NCBI RefSeq assembly: GCF_016545825.1
Contig: NC_052614.1
Span: 12,294,559-12,358,558 of the forward strand
Reading direction: 5' to 3'
Length of the DNA stretch: 64,000 nucleotides
DNA from: Eucalyptus grandis
Taxonomy: Eukaryota > Streptophyta > Magnoliopsida > Myrtales > Myrtaceae
This document shows positions 9,996 through 20,549 of the stretch, in pieces. A program made the position numbers and the translations under genes. The notes beneath the pieces were generated by a model. That model did no database searches and was not told where the DNA came from. It saw only the letters and a list, made by a program, of their open reading frames with translations. Numbering within the stretch: the stretch's first letter is position 1; every line of letters starts with the position of its first letter.

Positions 9996-11927
9996 ACATT
10001 GTTGATTGTGAGACTTCCAATCTTTATAGTTCCACACCCAACAATTCTTCCTTTGCGTTTCCACCAAAAGAGACTTTTCCACCACTTATTTGAACAAGTT
10101 TTATAAAACAACTTGAATATCCAGTCATGTGTCTCGAACAGCCACTATCCAAATACCATTTAACATTTTTCTTGATAGTGACCTACAATTAAAAAAGGAA
10201 CTCAAGCTTTCTTTGGTACTCACATTTTCTTGGGTCCAGAGGAGTTAGTGCAATATACAGTCTTTGCCTAATCCTTCTTAATGGTCTCCAAACCATAAGA
10301 CATTCTTTCTCAAAATGTTCTGAGCTGTTGCACTTTGAACATTTGAGAGCACTTCAGCCAATAGGTTTTACAAAGACTTTTTGAAAATGATTTATGTAAA
10401 AAGTTTTTGTAGGTCTTTGTTTGATTCTTTCCTTTACTTTTGGAAAATCAATTAGAGGAATAATTTATGAAGTCATTTCCAAGCCTGATTTGTTGAAATA
10501 AGGTCTTTGTACCGAAAGAATCTTTTCCAACTTATCGGATCCTATTGAATTTTTTTTTTTTTTTTTTAGATATTTGAAATGTCATTTTTCAAGAATGTAT
10601 TTTCTTTTGAAAGAGAGTCTGCATTTTCTTTTAAAACAACAAAACTTTTGTCTAGATTTTCAAACTTTTCTTTCCAAGAATTTTCTTGTTGCTTAAGTGT
10701 AGAATTCTCCATTTTTAGCTTAGAAATCCTTTTAACTGAGGTTTTGAGACTAAGACAAAGTTCATCAATGTATTTCGAGACTTTAGTAAGAATTTTTAAA
10801 TTGCTTACCTCGATCTCATTGTCTGAGTCTAAGTCCGAATCTATCTTAGAGTCTAAACCTGATTTTGAATTTGCCATTAGACATATATTGGTATAATCTT
10901 CATCACTTTCTTTGCATTCGGTATCACTCCATGTCTCTACTTTGACAGCCTTTCTGTATTTCTCAGCTTTTCCCTTCTTTTTCTTCAATAGAGGACAGTT
11001 GGGTCTGATGTGTCCCTTTTTTCTTGCATTCAAAATAGATCGCGTCTTTGTTGGCTTCATCATCTTCAGTTGATTTGTTTTAAAACTTTTGAGTGCTTTG
11101 TTTCTTCCAATTGAATCTTCTTCCCTTTTTGTTCAGTTTCCTAAACCTCCTTATCATAAGTGCTAGCTCTTCATCGTCCATATCGTCTTCAGAGTTTGTA
11201 ACATCAGAATCATCGTTAGATTTTAAAGCAATTGACTTCTTACCTTTGGGATCTTCTTCCTCGTTAATTTGCTCCACTTTATAAGACTGAAGTGTGCCAA
11301 CCAGTTCGTCTACAGAAAGCGGCATAATCCTTTGAGTTTCCCTTATTGAATTCTTCACATGATTCTAGCCTTTGGAGAGTCCACGCAGCAATTTGTTGAC
11401 CTTCATTGGTCTTGAGATTGGCTGTCCCTGATACTCTAGACCGTTGACAATTTTTGTAAAATGACTAAACATATCAGTGATAGATTCTCACGACTTCATC
11501 TTGAAGGCTTCATACTGTCCGAGTAGAATATTGATCTTTGTTTTTTTTTCACTCGATCAGTTCCTTCATAAGTAATATGCAGTCTATCCCAGACTTCTTT
11601 GGCTGTTTCACAAGAAGAAATTCGGTTATACTCAGTAGGAGATAAAGCACAATATAAAGAGTAAATTGCTTTAGCATCAAGAGCTTGTCTCTTGGTTATT
11701 TCTTCTTGTGTCATTTCGCTAACGTTTGCAACTTCTTTTCCTCTTTCTGAAACTAATGCAGCTTTAGGAATGATTCCTTTTTCTACCACATCCCATTCCA
11801 AAGGATCTTTCGATCTTAGGAATGTCTTCATCTTGCTTTTCCATACGTTGTATTCATTTCCATCAAAGTAAGGAGGTCTGGTGTTGCTCTAGCCTTCAAC
11901 CAAACCTGGAGCCAACATACTAGCCAT
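9996..11927 (-). pseudogene. SIRE-1 gag and protease
   Basis: The ATG at 11927 (MASMLAPGL) is about 50 bp inside the PBS. The first part is a copia gag of the UBN2 type (FLRSKDPLEWDVVEKG at about 11830; SLYCALSPTEYNRISSCETAKEVWDRL at about 11660-11580). The remnant zinc knuckle GHIRPNCP is near 11000, followed by an acidic segment and a coiled-coil-like stretch rich in K, E and L (10566-10800). The protease core is at about 10165-10110, WYLDSGCSRHMTG, with the catalytic DSG intact. Stops and frameshifts (11890, 11500, 11070, 10560) separate the pieces. The end at 9996 is the junction with the foreign block. Confidence 0.82.
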
Positions 11928-11975
11928 AGATCTTTAACTTTGAAGTAAAAACACTTCAATTAAATGAGCACACAT

Positions 11976-11987
11976 GCTCTGATACCA
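11976..11987 (-). promoter_or_regulatory. SIRE-1 primer-binding site
   Basis: TGGTATCAGAGC on the minus strand, two bases from the 5' LTR. It is complementary to the 3' end of plant initiator methionine tRNA. Confidence 0.9.
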
Positions 11988-11989
11988 AT

Positions 11990-12920
11990 TGATAGGGCTA
12001 GTAAGAGCACCTAGAGGGGGGTGAATAGGTGTTCAAAGAAGTTTTGCAAAATTTAACAGATTAACTCGTCTTTTGAAGATAACAGACTGAAGATGTAAAA
12101 GACTATAAATAGTTATATAAGGCTACGAATTAAAGTAAAGAGTTTAGGGAAAGAGAATTGAAACACAAGGTTTATAGTGGTTCGGCTTAGACCAAGCCTA
12201 CGTCTACTCTTCCGCACTGATAGCCCACTAGCTGGATTTCACTAAGGATCAAAAGAGATTTTACAGTCTCACGTCTTTGATTCCACAGTGTAAAAACTCT
12301 ACCACACTTCCTCAAGGTTTCACAAGTATTTAATCTCTCTTTTGAGTACAACTTAAGCTCAACGATTGAAATAACAAAGAACTGGGAGCTTTAGACTTTG
12401 GAATTTTTCTTTCACGCACACACTCGAATAACTTAATCGTCTTCCTTATATACTCCTCCATGCCTTTATAACCGTTAGCGCTTTCCAAAGGAGTTCTTCC
12501 AATCTACTTGTTGGACAGAATCAATTAAGGAGATCTTCGAGTTATTTAAGGAATGTGATGATAGCCCACCAATCCTGCTCACCCATACAATCAGTATCTA
12601 GGTTTCCATAAGTAGAACCTTGCAAGTATACTTCGCCAATCAACAGATCTAATTATTTGAATTGATTTCAATAAGAATAATTGATCATGGGATGCTATCT
12701 CCAGCCGTGAGATCTTCAACCGTACGAACCAAATCCTTAAAGATAAACTTGCATTTGGATAAGTCTTCTTTTCGTCGGTCTGGAAACTATCAGTGAGGGT
12801 AGACTTTAAATCTTGAGTCTAGAGGTCTTCGGACTTTAACGAAAGAGTCTCGCAAGTTTTCGACTAAATTGATGGAAACGTTTTGTCAACTTTAAAACAA
12901 TAAGGAAGCTTTCTCCAACA
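11990..12920 (-). repeat. SIRE-1 5' LTR
   Basis: A 931-bp LTR, TG...CA, followed by the duplication ATCTT. It is very similar to 3872-4805. The differences concentrate at CAGACT/AGTCTG words in the first 150 bases of the LTR read on the minus strand. Confidence 0.93.
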
Positions 12921-12925
12921 ATCTT

Positions 12926-14021
12926 CAGAGCAAAGATAATCGCTGTGAATTCCAAGTCATGCGTCAGATAATTCAGCTCATGAGGTCTTAATCGACGGGA
13001 CGCGTATGCAACAACTTTGCCATGTTGCATTAACACGTAACCCAATCCTCTAAACGACGCATCACTGTAGATCTTGTATCCTCTAGGACCAGAAGGAATG
13101 GTCAGCACAAGTACAGTAGTCAGCTTCTGCTTAAGTTCCTGGAAACTACTTTCGCACTTGTCTGTGCACACGAACTTCTCTTCCTTCTTCAGTAGGCGAG
13201 TCAATGGCGAAGCTAATGCTAAAAATCCTTCCACAAACCGTCTGTAGTATCCTCCCAACCCCAGAAAACTTCTGATCTCCGTCACTGATGTCGGCCTTGG
13301 CCAGTTGATTATTGCTTCAATCTTAGATGGATCCACATAGATTCCTTCTCCTAAAATCACATGACCTAAGAAAGCAACACTAGTCAACCAGAACTCGTAT
13401 TTGCTAAACTTAGCATACAACTCATGAATCCTCAGAGTCTGGAGTACCGTTCTCAAATGTCCTTCATGCTCCCTTGGACTCCTAGAGTACACCAAGATAT
13501 CATCGATGAACACGATCACGTACTGATCCAGGTATTCCTTGAACACTCGGTTCATTAGATCTATAAAAGCAGCTGGGGCGTTCGTCAATCCGAACAGCAT
13601 TACCGTGAATTCATAATGGTCGTATCGGGTACGAAATGCTGACTTTGGAATGTCCTCGTTTATGATCCTTAGCTGATGATATCTCATCCTCAGGTCGATT
13701 TTAGAGAATATCGACGCTCCTTGTAACTAGTCAAATAGGTCGTTTATCATTGGCAACGGGTATGCATTCTTAGTAGTCACCTGATTGAGTTGTTGATAGT
13801 CGATGCACAGACGCAACGAACCGTCTTTCTTTTTCACAAACAAAATTGGTGCTCCCCAAGGCGATGCACTGGGACGTATAAATCCCTTATCTAACAATTC
13901 ATGCATCTGTACCTTCAGTTATTTTAATTCTGATAACGCCATCTAGTAAGGAGCCTTAGAGATTGGTTCCGTCTCGGAGGCTAACTCAATCACAATTCTA
14001 TCTCCTTTTCTGGCGGTAGAC
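12926..14021 (-). pseudogene. Chromovirus reverse transcriptase and RNase H, 5' part
   Basis: Ty3/gypsy RT. In the open stretch 13687-12836: [32 protein letters not shown], then the catalytic [14 protein letters not shown] with both aspartates, FLGHVI, and the connection domain [24 protein letters not shown]. RNase H begins at [18 protein letters not shown] and is cut at 12925 by SIRE-1 after [14 protein letters not shown]. The rest resumes at 3866. The upstream RT part (13690-14020) carries several stops but still shows PWGAP--FV-KK and the tail of the preceding region. Confidence 0.85.
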
Positions 14022-14610
14022 CTAGCAATTCTTTTGGAAACACATTCGGAATTCTTGTGCCACTGCAATATCTTCAATCTTCAGCTCTTCAACTGTCGTG
14101 TCCACGACAGTCGCCAAGTAACCTTGACAATCCTCGTCTAACAACTGGGTTGCCTCAAGTGATGAGATTAGGGTAATCGAGGGTCCTCCTCGACTTCCAC
14201 TAAACTCGAAACTTTCACTCTCTACTGGGTTGAACTGAATCGCTTTACGATAGCAATTCATCATAGCTCGTTGCTTGGTAAGCCAGTCAATGCCAATTAT
14301 TACATCGAAATCATACATGGCTAGAACTATCAGGTCTATTCTCCCCTCTTGCTCACCAATCACCAACTTGCAACTAGGACAGCCCATCGTAGACAATACC
14401 TTGTCCTTTAATGGCGTCGATATACTAACACTAACTCCAACAACTCAGGACTCAATCCTATTAACTTAATAAATTGCTCAGCTATAAATGAATGAGTTGT
14501 ACCATGGTCAAATAAAGCGTATGCTGAATGATCATTCAGGGAAACAGTACCTATGATCACATTTGGTGCATTTTCTACCTGACCTCTGGTGATAGCATAT
14601 GTCTTTTCTC
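14022..14610 (-). pseudogene. Chromovirus aspartic protease
   Basis: Retropepsin region between gag and RT. The active-site area reads ALFDHGTTHSFIAEQF near 14525-14480, where the usual D-S/T-G triad is replaced by D-H-G. The C-terminal part is intact in words (LIVLAMYDFDVIIGIDWL near 14330-14275). A stop near 14400 separates the two parts. The altered triad suggests an inactive enzyme. Confidence 0.75.
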
Positions 14611-14689
14611 GTGCTAGAGGCCTAACTGGTTCGCCCTGCTATGCATTCGGGGGTGCGTACCCCTGGTTCTGACCCATTGGTGGTGGAGG

Positions 14690-15845
14690 CAGTAATTGTG
14701 ATCCCATTGGTTGACTGGGACAATCTCTGACCTAGTGGCCCTGTTGGCCACATCCATAACAGGCTCCTGTTCTAGCATGGCACGGTGCAGATCCATGTCG
14801 CCTCCCACAGAAGCAACATACTCCATTATTGCTTGGCTTTGCCTTACCCACCCCACCTTTTCTATTAGGTGGGACAAAATATCTTCTTCCGACCATGGGT
14901 TTCTTCCCGAACCTGATACTGTTCCTGTTCGTGTTAAACCTCGACCCTGACACAGCAGCTTGCTTGTTCATATCCCTTTCTATCAGTTGAGCTCGACGAT
15001 AAATTTCCCGATAGTCATTCAGGTCAAAAGGCACCAGTGGTTGCTTCAGCTCTAATCGAAGGCCATTCTTGAACCTTTGAGCCTTTTCTTGAGGGTCCTC
15101 TACCAACCTTAGGGCATATTGTGAACGCTTCGCAAACTTGACCTCATACTGGTCAACAGTCATTGATCCCTGGTGGAGATGCTGGAACTCTTCCATTTTC
15201 TGCTCTCCGGTGCTCTTCGAGAAATACTGCTCGTTGAATGCCGATAGGAAGGCGTCCCATAATGGGACTACTCCTCCCGGAAACACGGTCTCTCGGACGG
15301 CTCTCCACCAGGTATTGGCATTACCCTACAGTTGATAGACTGCCAGGGTTACTTTCTCCTCCTCACTGCATCTCAAAAGTGCAAACGCCTTCTCTAAATC
15401 TTGAATCCAACAAGAGGCAGCCTTTGGATCTCTGGTGCCAGTGAATCTTAGCGGACTCAACTTCAAAAATTGTTCCACCAGCTTATGTATAGGTCTCTCC
15501 ACAACCACGTTCCCTGGTGGAATCTCAATAGGTGCGGCAACAGGTGTAGTAGCAATAACAACATTGGCAGCAGCAGTAGTGGCAGCTGTAGCGGCGGCGG
15601 TAATGGCGACAGCTTGATTCTGGACTTGCTGTCCCATCAAGTCTCTCATTGCTTCTAGCGCCTACATGATCCCAACAGTTTCCGGATCATCAAGTGCTGC
15701 TGTACCGACGGAACCGACTGCGGTGCTACTCCACTAGCGCCAGCTTGAGCCGGCGCTTTACCTTTATTGCCTAGGGCCCCAACTTTGGTTGGCGTCCTAG
15801 CCTGAGTAACGAGTCTAATCGCCTTTTTCCTAGGTGTTCTCTAAT
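14690..15845 (-). pseudogene. Chromovirus gag with CCHC zinc knuckle
   Basis: Capsid/nucleocapsid region. The N-terminal alanine-rich part has KLSPLRFTGTRDPKAASCWI and LEKAFALL (15470-15360). After a stop at about 15326, the retrotransposon gag domain runs WWRAVRE, LWDAFLSAFNEQYFS, F--L-QGSMTVDQYEVKF (15300-15110). The knuckle C-YGC-GQQGH-x-VRDC lies at 14765-14720 and is interrupted by TAG at 14732-14734 just after the histidine. The domain order is typical of chromoviruses. Confidence 0.82.
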
Positions 15846-16038
15846 CTTGCTCACTTATAGTACATATTCTTTATAGACACCTACTTCCCATTCCAACACC
15901 ATATTAGAATTTGAGTGATTTCACAAACAAGCTAATCAGCTATCAATCAGGTATCAGTCACATGCATCAGCATATTAAAAACCTTTTATACTAACTATCC
16001 CATGACTCATCGCACCTTATCACTCCAAACTCTAACTT

Positions 16039-16050
16039 ACTCTGATACCA
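16039..16050 (-). promoter_or_regulatory. Chromovirus primer-binding site
   Basis: TGGTATCAGAGT on the minus strand, 12 bases inside the 5' LTR end at 16063. It fits initiator methionine tRNA priming. Confidence 0.75.
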
Positions 16051-16062
16051 TTTAAACGGGGA

Positions 16063-19000
16063 TGTCACGACCCGAACCTCGAGCGTATGCACATCTCTCA
16101 GTGGTCAACAAATTTTGCGACATCCCAGGAAGTGTCGCCAACCCATTCAGTTTATGGCACATGAGGAAACGTAATCACAATCTCCAAACAACATAAAAGT
16201 GGGATGGAAACGTAGGATGATATTTTCATAAAACACACTAATAATACAACAACATATATGTACAGAAAAGTCTAACACCACATGGATCTATTTCAAAAAG
16301 AAGAGCTACTAGGCTATCTATGCTCTGAGCTCCTCGTCCATTGGACCAGAGTCATTTCTGATCTTGTCAGACTTCTTGATAACAAAAAGGGTGAACTGTC
16401 ACCCACTATCCCAATTAGACAGAAGACCCATCGAAATCTGGCAGAGACTAAAGAAAAACCTAGACTTCACTTCTTGCGAACCCCTGCACCTTGCTTGACA
16501 ATCCTCCATTTAGGGACTTAAAATGGTTATACAATAACTAGTGAGACAATGTCTCAGTGAGTCCACTCCCTAAATCCTGATTAGGAGAAAAGTACACCCA
16601 CATGCAGTCTCCTCAAAACTCATTTAACACCAGTGTCTGTCCTATATGTCAGTACTATTCAATTTACATGTAATTATATTGAAATCAGGCATCATTAGAA
16701 CATCTCGACATGTATACACATACAAATATATATCATCACCGATTCACGAGCCCCGATTAACAGACCAAACCGTTATGGTACGTCCCATACCACACCACAC
16801 AATTCCGTCTCCTAATCAAGCCCCTCAATCTCAATCATTCATGTGTTCCAATTAGTTATGACACATCGGTCACAGTCGACTCAACAGTCAGCAATCTTCC
16901 GGCTTAACCGGGCTTCGTCTCGCACCATCGAGCATGGTAACGTCTACATCTAGACGGTATTTCTCAAGGGAGCATCAGTCTAGCCTCCACTGCGATCGGC
17001 ATCCGTTGACTTGGGACATTCCCGAAGGACCATCGTTCGGCCCCAAAGGCTCATGATGGCATCTCATATCATTCATGCATTCATTCAATTTTGGCTCAGG
17101 ATACCGTGTATTGCACTCAAATGCCTCAACTAAAATAGTGATCCTGCCCTCTTTTCTTCATATTAGAAATGCATGGTAAAATAATCATGTGTGGGAACAC
17201 GGTCGGATCGAACTAGAAAATTTGTATCATCTTTTTTAAAATCCCACGCTTTGATATAGTACTTAAAAAATAATTTCAGTGTCCAAAACTTGACACTGGA
17301 TATTTTCTAATTAAATACCAAAATTCTGTCATTTTGAATTAAATATTCACAATTAAAAATCATAACTCAATTGCACAACAATCCATGGCATAAATGGAAT
17401 ATATTACTGCAATTAGCACGAAATTCCGGTCACTGGCTATCCCGGTATAATTTTAAGAAAATATTAAATAATTAATTAAATTATAATTAAATCATTTAAA
17501 TTAATTATTTAAATAACTACTATTTATAACTTTTCACTATCAATTAAAATTGATCATAACTTGAACCCATTATTAAAATGCCTAACTAGACTAATGCTTT
17601 GCCATAATCTTCTAGACTAATCATTTAATTAAATACTCAAATTCCTAACTAAATAATCTAACCAACCTAACTAACTAGTCTAACTACTTAGTCCCATACC
17701 AACTAACTTATATAACTAGTCTCTACCCTAACTAAACTAATTGCTAATCCTATTTAATTTAATCCTACACCTAATGAATCCCTAATCAACAATTAAAAAT
17801 AGGACTCACCTAAACTAAAGATTAAAGGCTTTCGGCAGAGGCGGAGCGACGGCAATTAAGCTTCGACCTTTGAGGAACGCCGGAGTAACTCCGAGTGACC
17901 TTACTCAGGCCAGCAAGGCCCTCGGCCTACTATTGAGAAGTAGTCTTCTCGGCCGTACCAGGCCAAGCAGCGATGGCACGAGCTCCTTGGAGGTGAGGCA
18001 ATGGCACCGTGGAGTGGTTTGGTCGATTGATGGGCTGCATCGATGCAGCAGGGGTCCTGGCGATAGGGCAGCAACAACGGCGAAGGGATGGCTATTTCCG
18101 GTAAAGGTAGTGAGCTGAAATTGAAGAGGGAAAGGCGGTGGAAACTTTGCAGCACCCGTGCTAGGCTTCCGACGGAGGGATGCAGAAATCCCGCCGATTT
18201 TTGTGGACTGCCGGACTACTGGTGAGGGTGGTTGAGAGATGATTAACAGCCACATAAAAGAGAAATGGAACATGAGGGCAGCTGGATCGATGCTTTTGCT
18301 GATCCAGGAACCGGCAGCGCCAAAACAGAGCTCTCCTCTGTTTTTGGCTGCTATGTTGTCAGCAAAGGAGAAACAGAAGAGGCCAAACAGCTTAAGGAAG
18401 AAGACAAAGGAATTTACGACTGAGGAAAGGAAAATGAAAGAAAGAGAAAGGGAGAGAGAGAGAGGAATGGTCGCACAACACAAAGAGGGAGGGATGCGCA
18501 AGGATGGGGAGAGAAAAGAGAGAAAAGAGGACCATGGAGGGTCCCCCTCCCCAATTTCCACAACCCTTGGGTCCTTATTCCATGGAATTTAAGCCATTTC
18601 ACTTTCATATGGCCCACCATTCCAAAGCAAACCTATCCTCTTCAAACGAAATTTGAATGGTGGTGGATTTCCTTTTGGTGTGCATACATCTGAATTTTGC
18701 ATCCTTTCCATTAGCTTTTCCCTTTTATTTTACCACTTCATAACCTTAGTTAATAATGATAAAGCCTCATTTAAATCCTTATTATTTCCATCTCCAAAGG
18801 TTCTACAATAAAGACCAAAAATCCATTTAAATTATGGCCTTTACCACATTCACTTAACTTGTTGCAATTTGAATTTTCCACCAAAATTTCAAAGTCGTCA
18901 AAAGGTCTTGAGAGCATGTCTCAACGTTCCTAAAATTAATTGTGACATAGTAGAATTCTCAATTTCTAAAATCGGATTAAATTTCGCGGCTAATTTCAAT

Positions 19001-19510
19001 CTGACGTGATTTTAGCATGACTTAAACTATCGGGTAGTTTTTGGTAATTTTTCTTCTTTTTTTTTGCAATTAACCTATGGTCGATTGTTTTCGAGCCATA
19101 ATGTACATCTTCGACTCATTGGCGACTCTCGATTATCGTGAAAATCTTGAGATTTCAATTATGAGCACAGGATACCAAAATGATAGAAAAATCGGTTTAG
19201 TGCCGATCGACGAGAATTTTGTAATTAGGTGGAATCACCCCTGCCTAATTACATACCTCAATCGAATTGACCTATCTCCGGTCTCTGGTAGATTTTCAAC
19301 TGCGCCGTAATGACCCTTGCAGACTAACACGGTCAAGCAGTCAATTCTTGGTTGAATCCTCAAGTCTGTTGCATTAAAATCTCTTAATGATTTCCCCAAC
19401 TAGTTGAGTTATCTCATGAGTGATCGGCTCAGAGAATAGCACTATAGGCACGTCGATGAAAAGTTCGATTTATTCAATTGAGAATAGAAGTGGAAAATCA
19501 GATTATCACG
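16063..19510 (-). repeat. Chromovirus 5' LTR (about 3.4 kb)
   Basis: Its 3' end (minus strand ...GGTTCGGGTCGTGACA at 16063) is adjacent to the PBS. The outer end lies where Tat-1 protease codons resume (19511). Only 210 bp are shared with the left LTR, so the outer boundary depends on the host reading frame, not on LTR comparison. The interior is non-coding: an A/T-rich part (17200-17800), a GC-richer part (17850-18600) with accidental long ORFs, and a purine/pyrimidine-biased run near 18430-18530. An LTR of this size is normal for Tekay/Del elements. A further undetected insertion within it cannot be excluded. Confidence 0.65.
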
Positions 19511-20100
19511 GGACGACCTTGGATCCAAGCTGCAGGGATCATTCCTTCCAATCTTCATTAGATGATGAAACTTCCTATTGATGGAAAGATTGTGACTATC
19601 CGATGTGAAAGAAATGTGGAGACTTTCCATAGCACTGACATACCTCTCATCGAGCCTGAGGTCAAGGGAGAGTTGAGCTACCACTCGTTTGAGATGGTGT
19701 TTGTCACTCATGTGCCTGTTGGGTCAACCATTAGGAAGCCTCAATTCTCAAAGGAATTCTTAATGTCAAGTAAAGAACTGCTTAAGAACGGTTTTGCTAT
19801 TGGGAAAGGTTTGGGTAAGCTTGCCCAAGGCATGCCAAATCCCATTAAGGTGGCCAAGATCAACAAGCGTCAAGGCTTTGGTTATCAAGGCGACCGTAAG
19901 GGTCAAGGTAATCATAAAGGCCTAAACATTAAAGGTAAGAGCTACCAACGTCTCTTGCCTCCACCTTTGAAGGATTTCTTTCCTGGTCCACCAAGGTTCT
20001 TGCAAGAAGAAGAGACCAATGTCTACCACTTTGCTCAATTGTTTAAAGATGGTTTGGTTGGCACTATTGGTGAAGATGAAGAGCCTATAGTTCCCGCTGT
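19511..20100 (+). pseudogene. Tat-1 protease 3' part and protease-RT linker (exon before the intron)
   Basis: Resumes the Tat-1 protease as G-R-P-W-I-QAAGIIPS, followed by LPIDGKIVTI and SYHSFEMVFV, the usual C-terminal protease segments of this lineage. An open linker then has KNGFAIGKGLGKLAQGMPNPIKV, a lysine/glycine-rich segment and LPPPLKDFFPGPPRF. The exon ends at 20100 with the first two bases of a valine codon, immediately before GTAAGG. Without splicing the frame ends at TAA 20102-20104. Apart from TGA codons near 19560, this exon is well preserved. Confidence 0.8.
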
Positions 20101-20549
20101 GTAAGGGATGTTTCTAGTTCTTGCATTTCATTTTTAGTCGTATTCCATTCATTTATCCTCTGTGAGGGAATTCCATTCATTTCTCCCCTATGAGGGAATT
20201 CCATTCATTTCATTCATTTGCACTTGTAATCATCCGGATCATAAACTCTATGGATCAAAGATGGTATACGTTGTAATGTAATGTTCGTATATCAATAAAA
20301 TTCACATTTTGTTAATAAACGTGTGAGGTTTCCCAAATCAGTCCTATGATGATGCTTTGAGGTCTGAGCCTCCACACGATCTATAGTTTCAAAATGTTTT
20401 AGTGGAACGAGGACATTCAATGATATGAGGGCTAGTTCCCAATAAATTCTTTTGAAAACTCGAATTTGAAAACAAATTTTTCATGACATTTACATACATT
20501 GAATTCATTTATATGTATATATACTAACCATTTTTTGATTGCATCTCAG
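20101..20549 (+). other. Ogre-type intron between protease and RT of Tat-1
   Basis: A 449-bp interval. Donor GTAAGG at 20101; acceptor ATCTCAG ending at 20549; a T-rich tract (20531-20537); and a perfect TACTAAC branch-point-like word at 20522-20528, 21 bases before the acceptor. Splicing joins GT (20099-20100) to G (20550), restoring a GTG codon and the exact frame of the RT exon. Ogre elements are known to carry an intron at this place. Inside is a short direct repeat of about 30 bp (20160-20215, 'GAGGGAATTCCATTCATTTC'). Confidence 0.82.

Larger units (their letters stand above)
3872..12920 (-). mobile_element. SIRE-1: Ty1/copia Sirevirus-lineage element with third (env-like) ORF, complete ends
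   Basis: A 9049-bp element. LTRs are 3872-4805 and 11990-12920, with TG...CA ends. The duplication ATCTT is exact at 3867-3871 and 12921-12925. On the minus strand: PBS TGGTATCAGAGC next to the right LTR, gag, protease, a foreign block in place of integrase, RT, RNase H, a third ORF, two polypurine tracts and the 3' LTR. It sits in the RNase H of the chromovirus. The extra ORF after pol, LTRs just under 1 kb and duplicated polypurine tracts fit Sireviruses (Maximus/SIRE). A close relative in opposite orientation lies at 44129-53699. Confidence 0.92.
2022..19510 (-). mobile_element. Ty3/gypsy chromovirus (Tekay/Del-like), inserted in the Tat-1 protease and itself split by SIRE-1
   Basis: On the minus strand the order is 5' LTR (19510-16063), PBS, gag with zinc knuckle, protease, RT, RNase H, integrase, a remnant chromodomain and a remnant 3' LTR ending at 2022. 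The + strand sequence TGTCACGACCCGAACC occurs at 2022 and again at 16063, marking the two LTR 3' ends. Tat-1 codons flank it (...LVGR | GRPWI...). The likely duplication is GGACG at 2017-2021 and 19511-19515, though the right terminus is uncertain by two or three bases because CA falls at 19507-19508. Every ORF is damaged. The Tekay/Del placement rests on the gag, the integrase end and the chromodomain-like tail. Confidence 0.85.

Noticed and set aside
9618..10106. A 162-residue + strand ORF and the overlapping minus ORF through the GC-rich block
   Set aside because: Low-complexity translation across a junction of protease and foreign DNA; no domain.
11976..11987. Possible tRNA-related sequence at TGGTATCAGAGC sites (also 16039 and 45063)
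   Set aside because: Only the 12-13 nt primer-site complement is present next to LTRs; no tRNA cloverleaf.
17905..18592. Overlapping long ORFs on both strands (218 and 117 residues)
   Set aside because: They lie in the GC-richer part of the chromovirus LTR, are compositionally biased and have no homology that I recognise.
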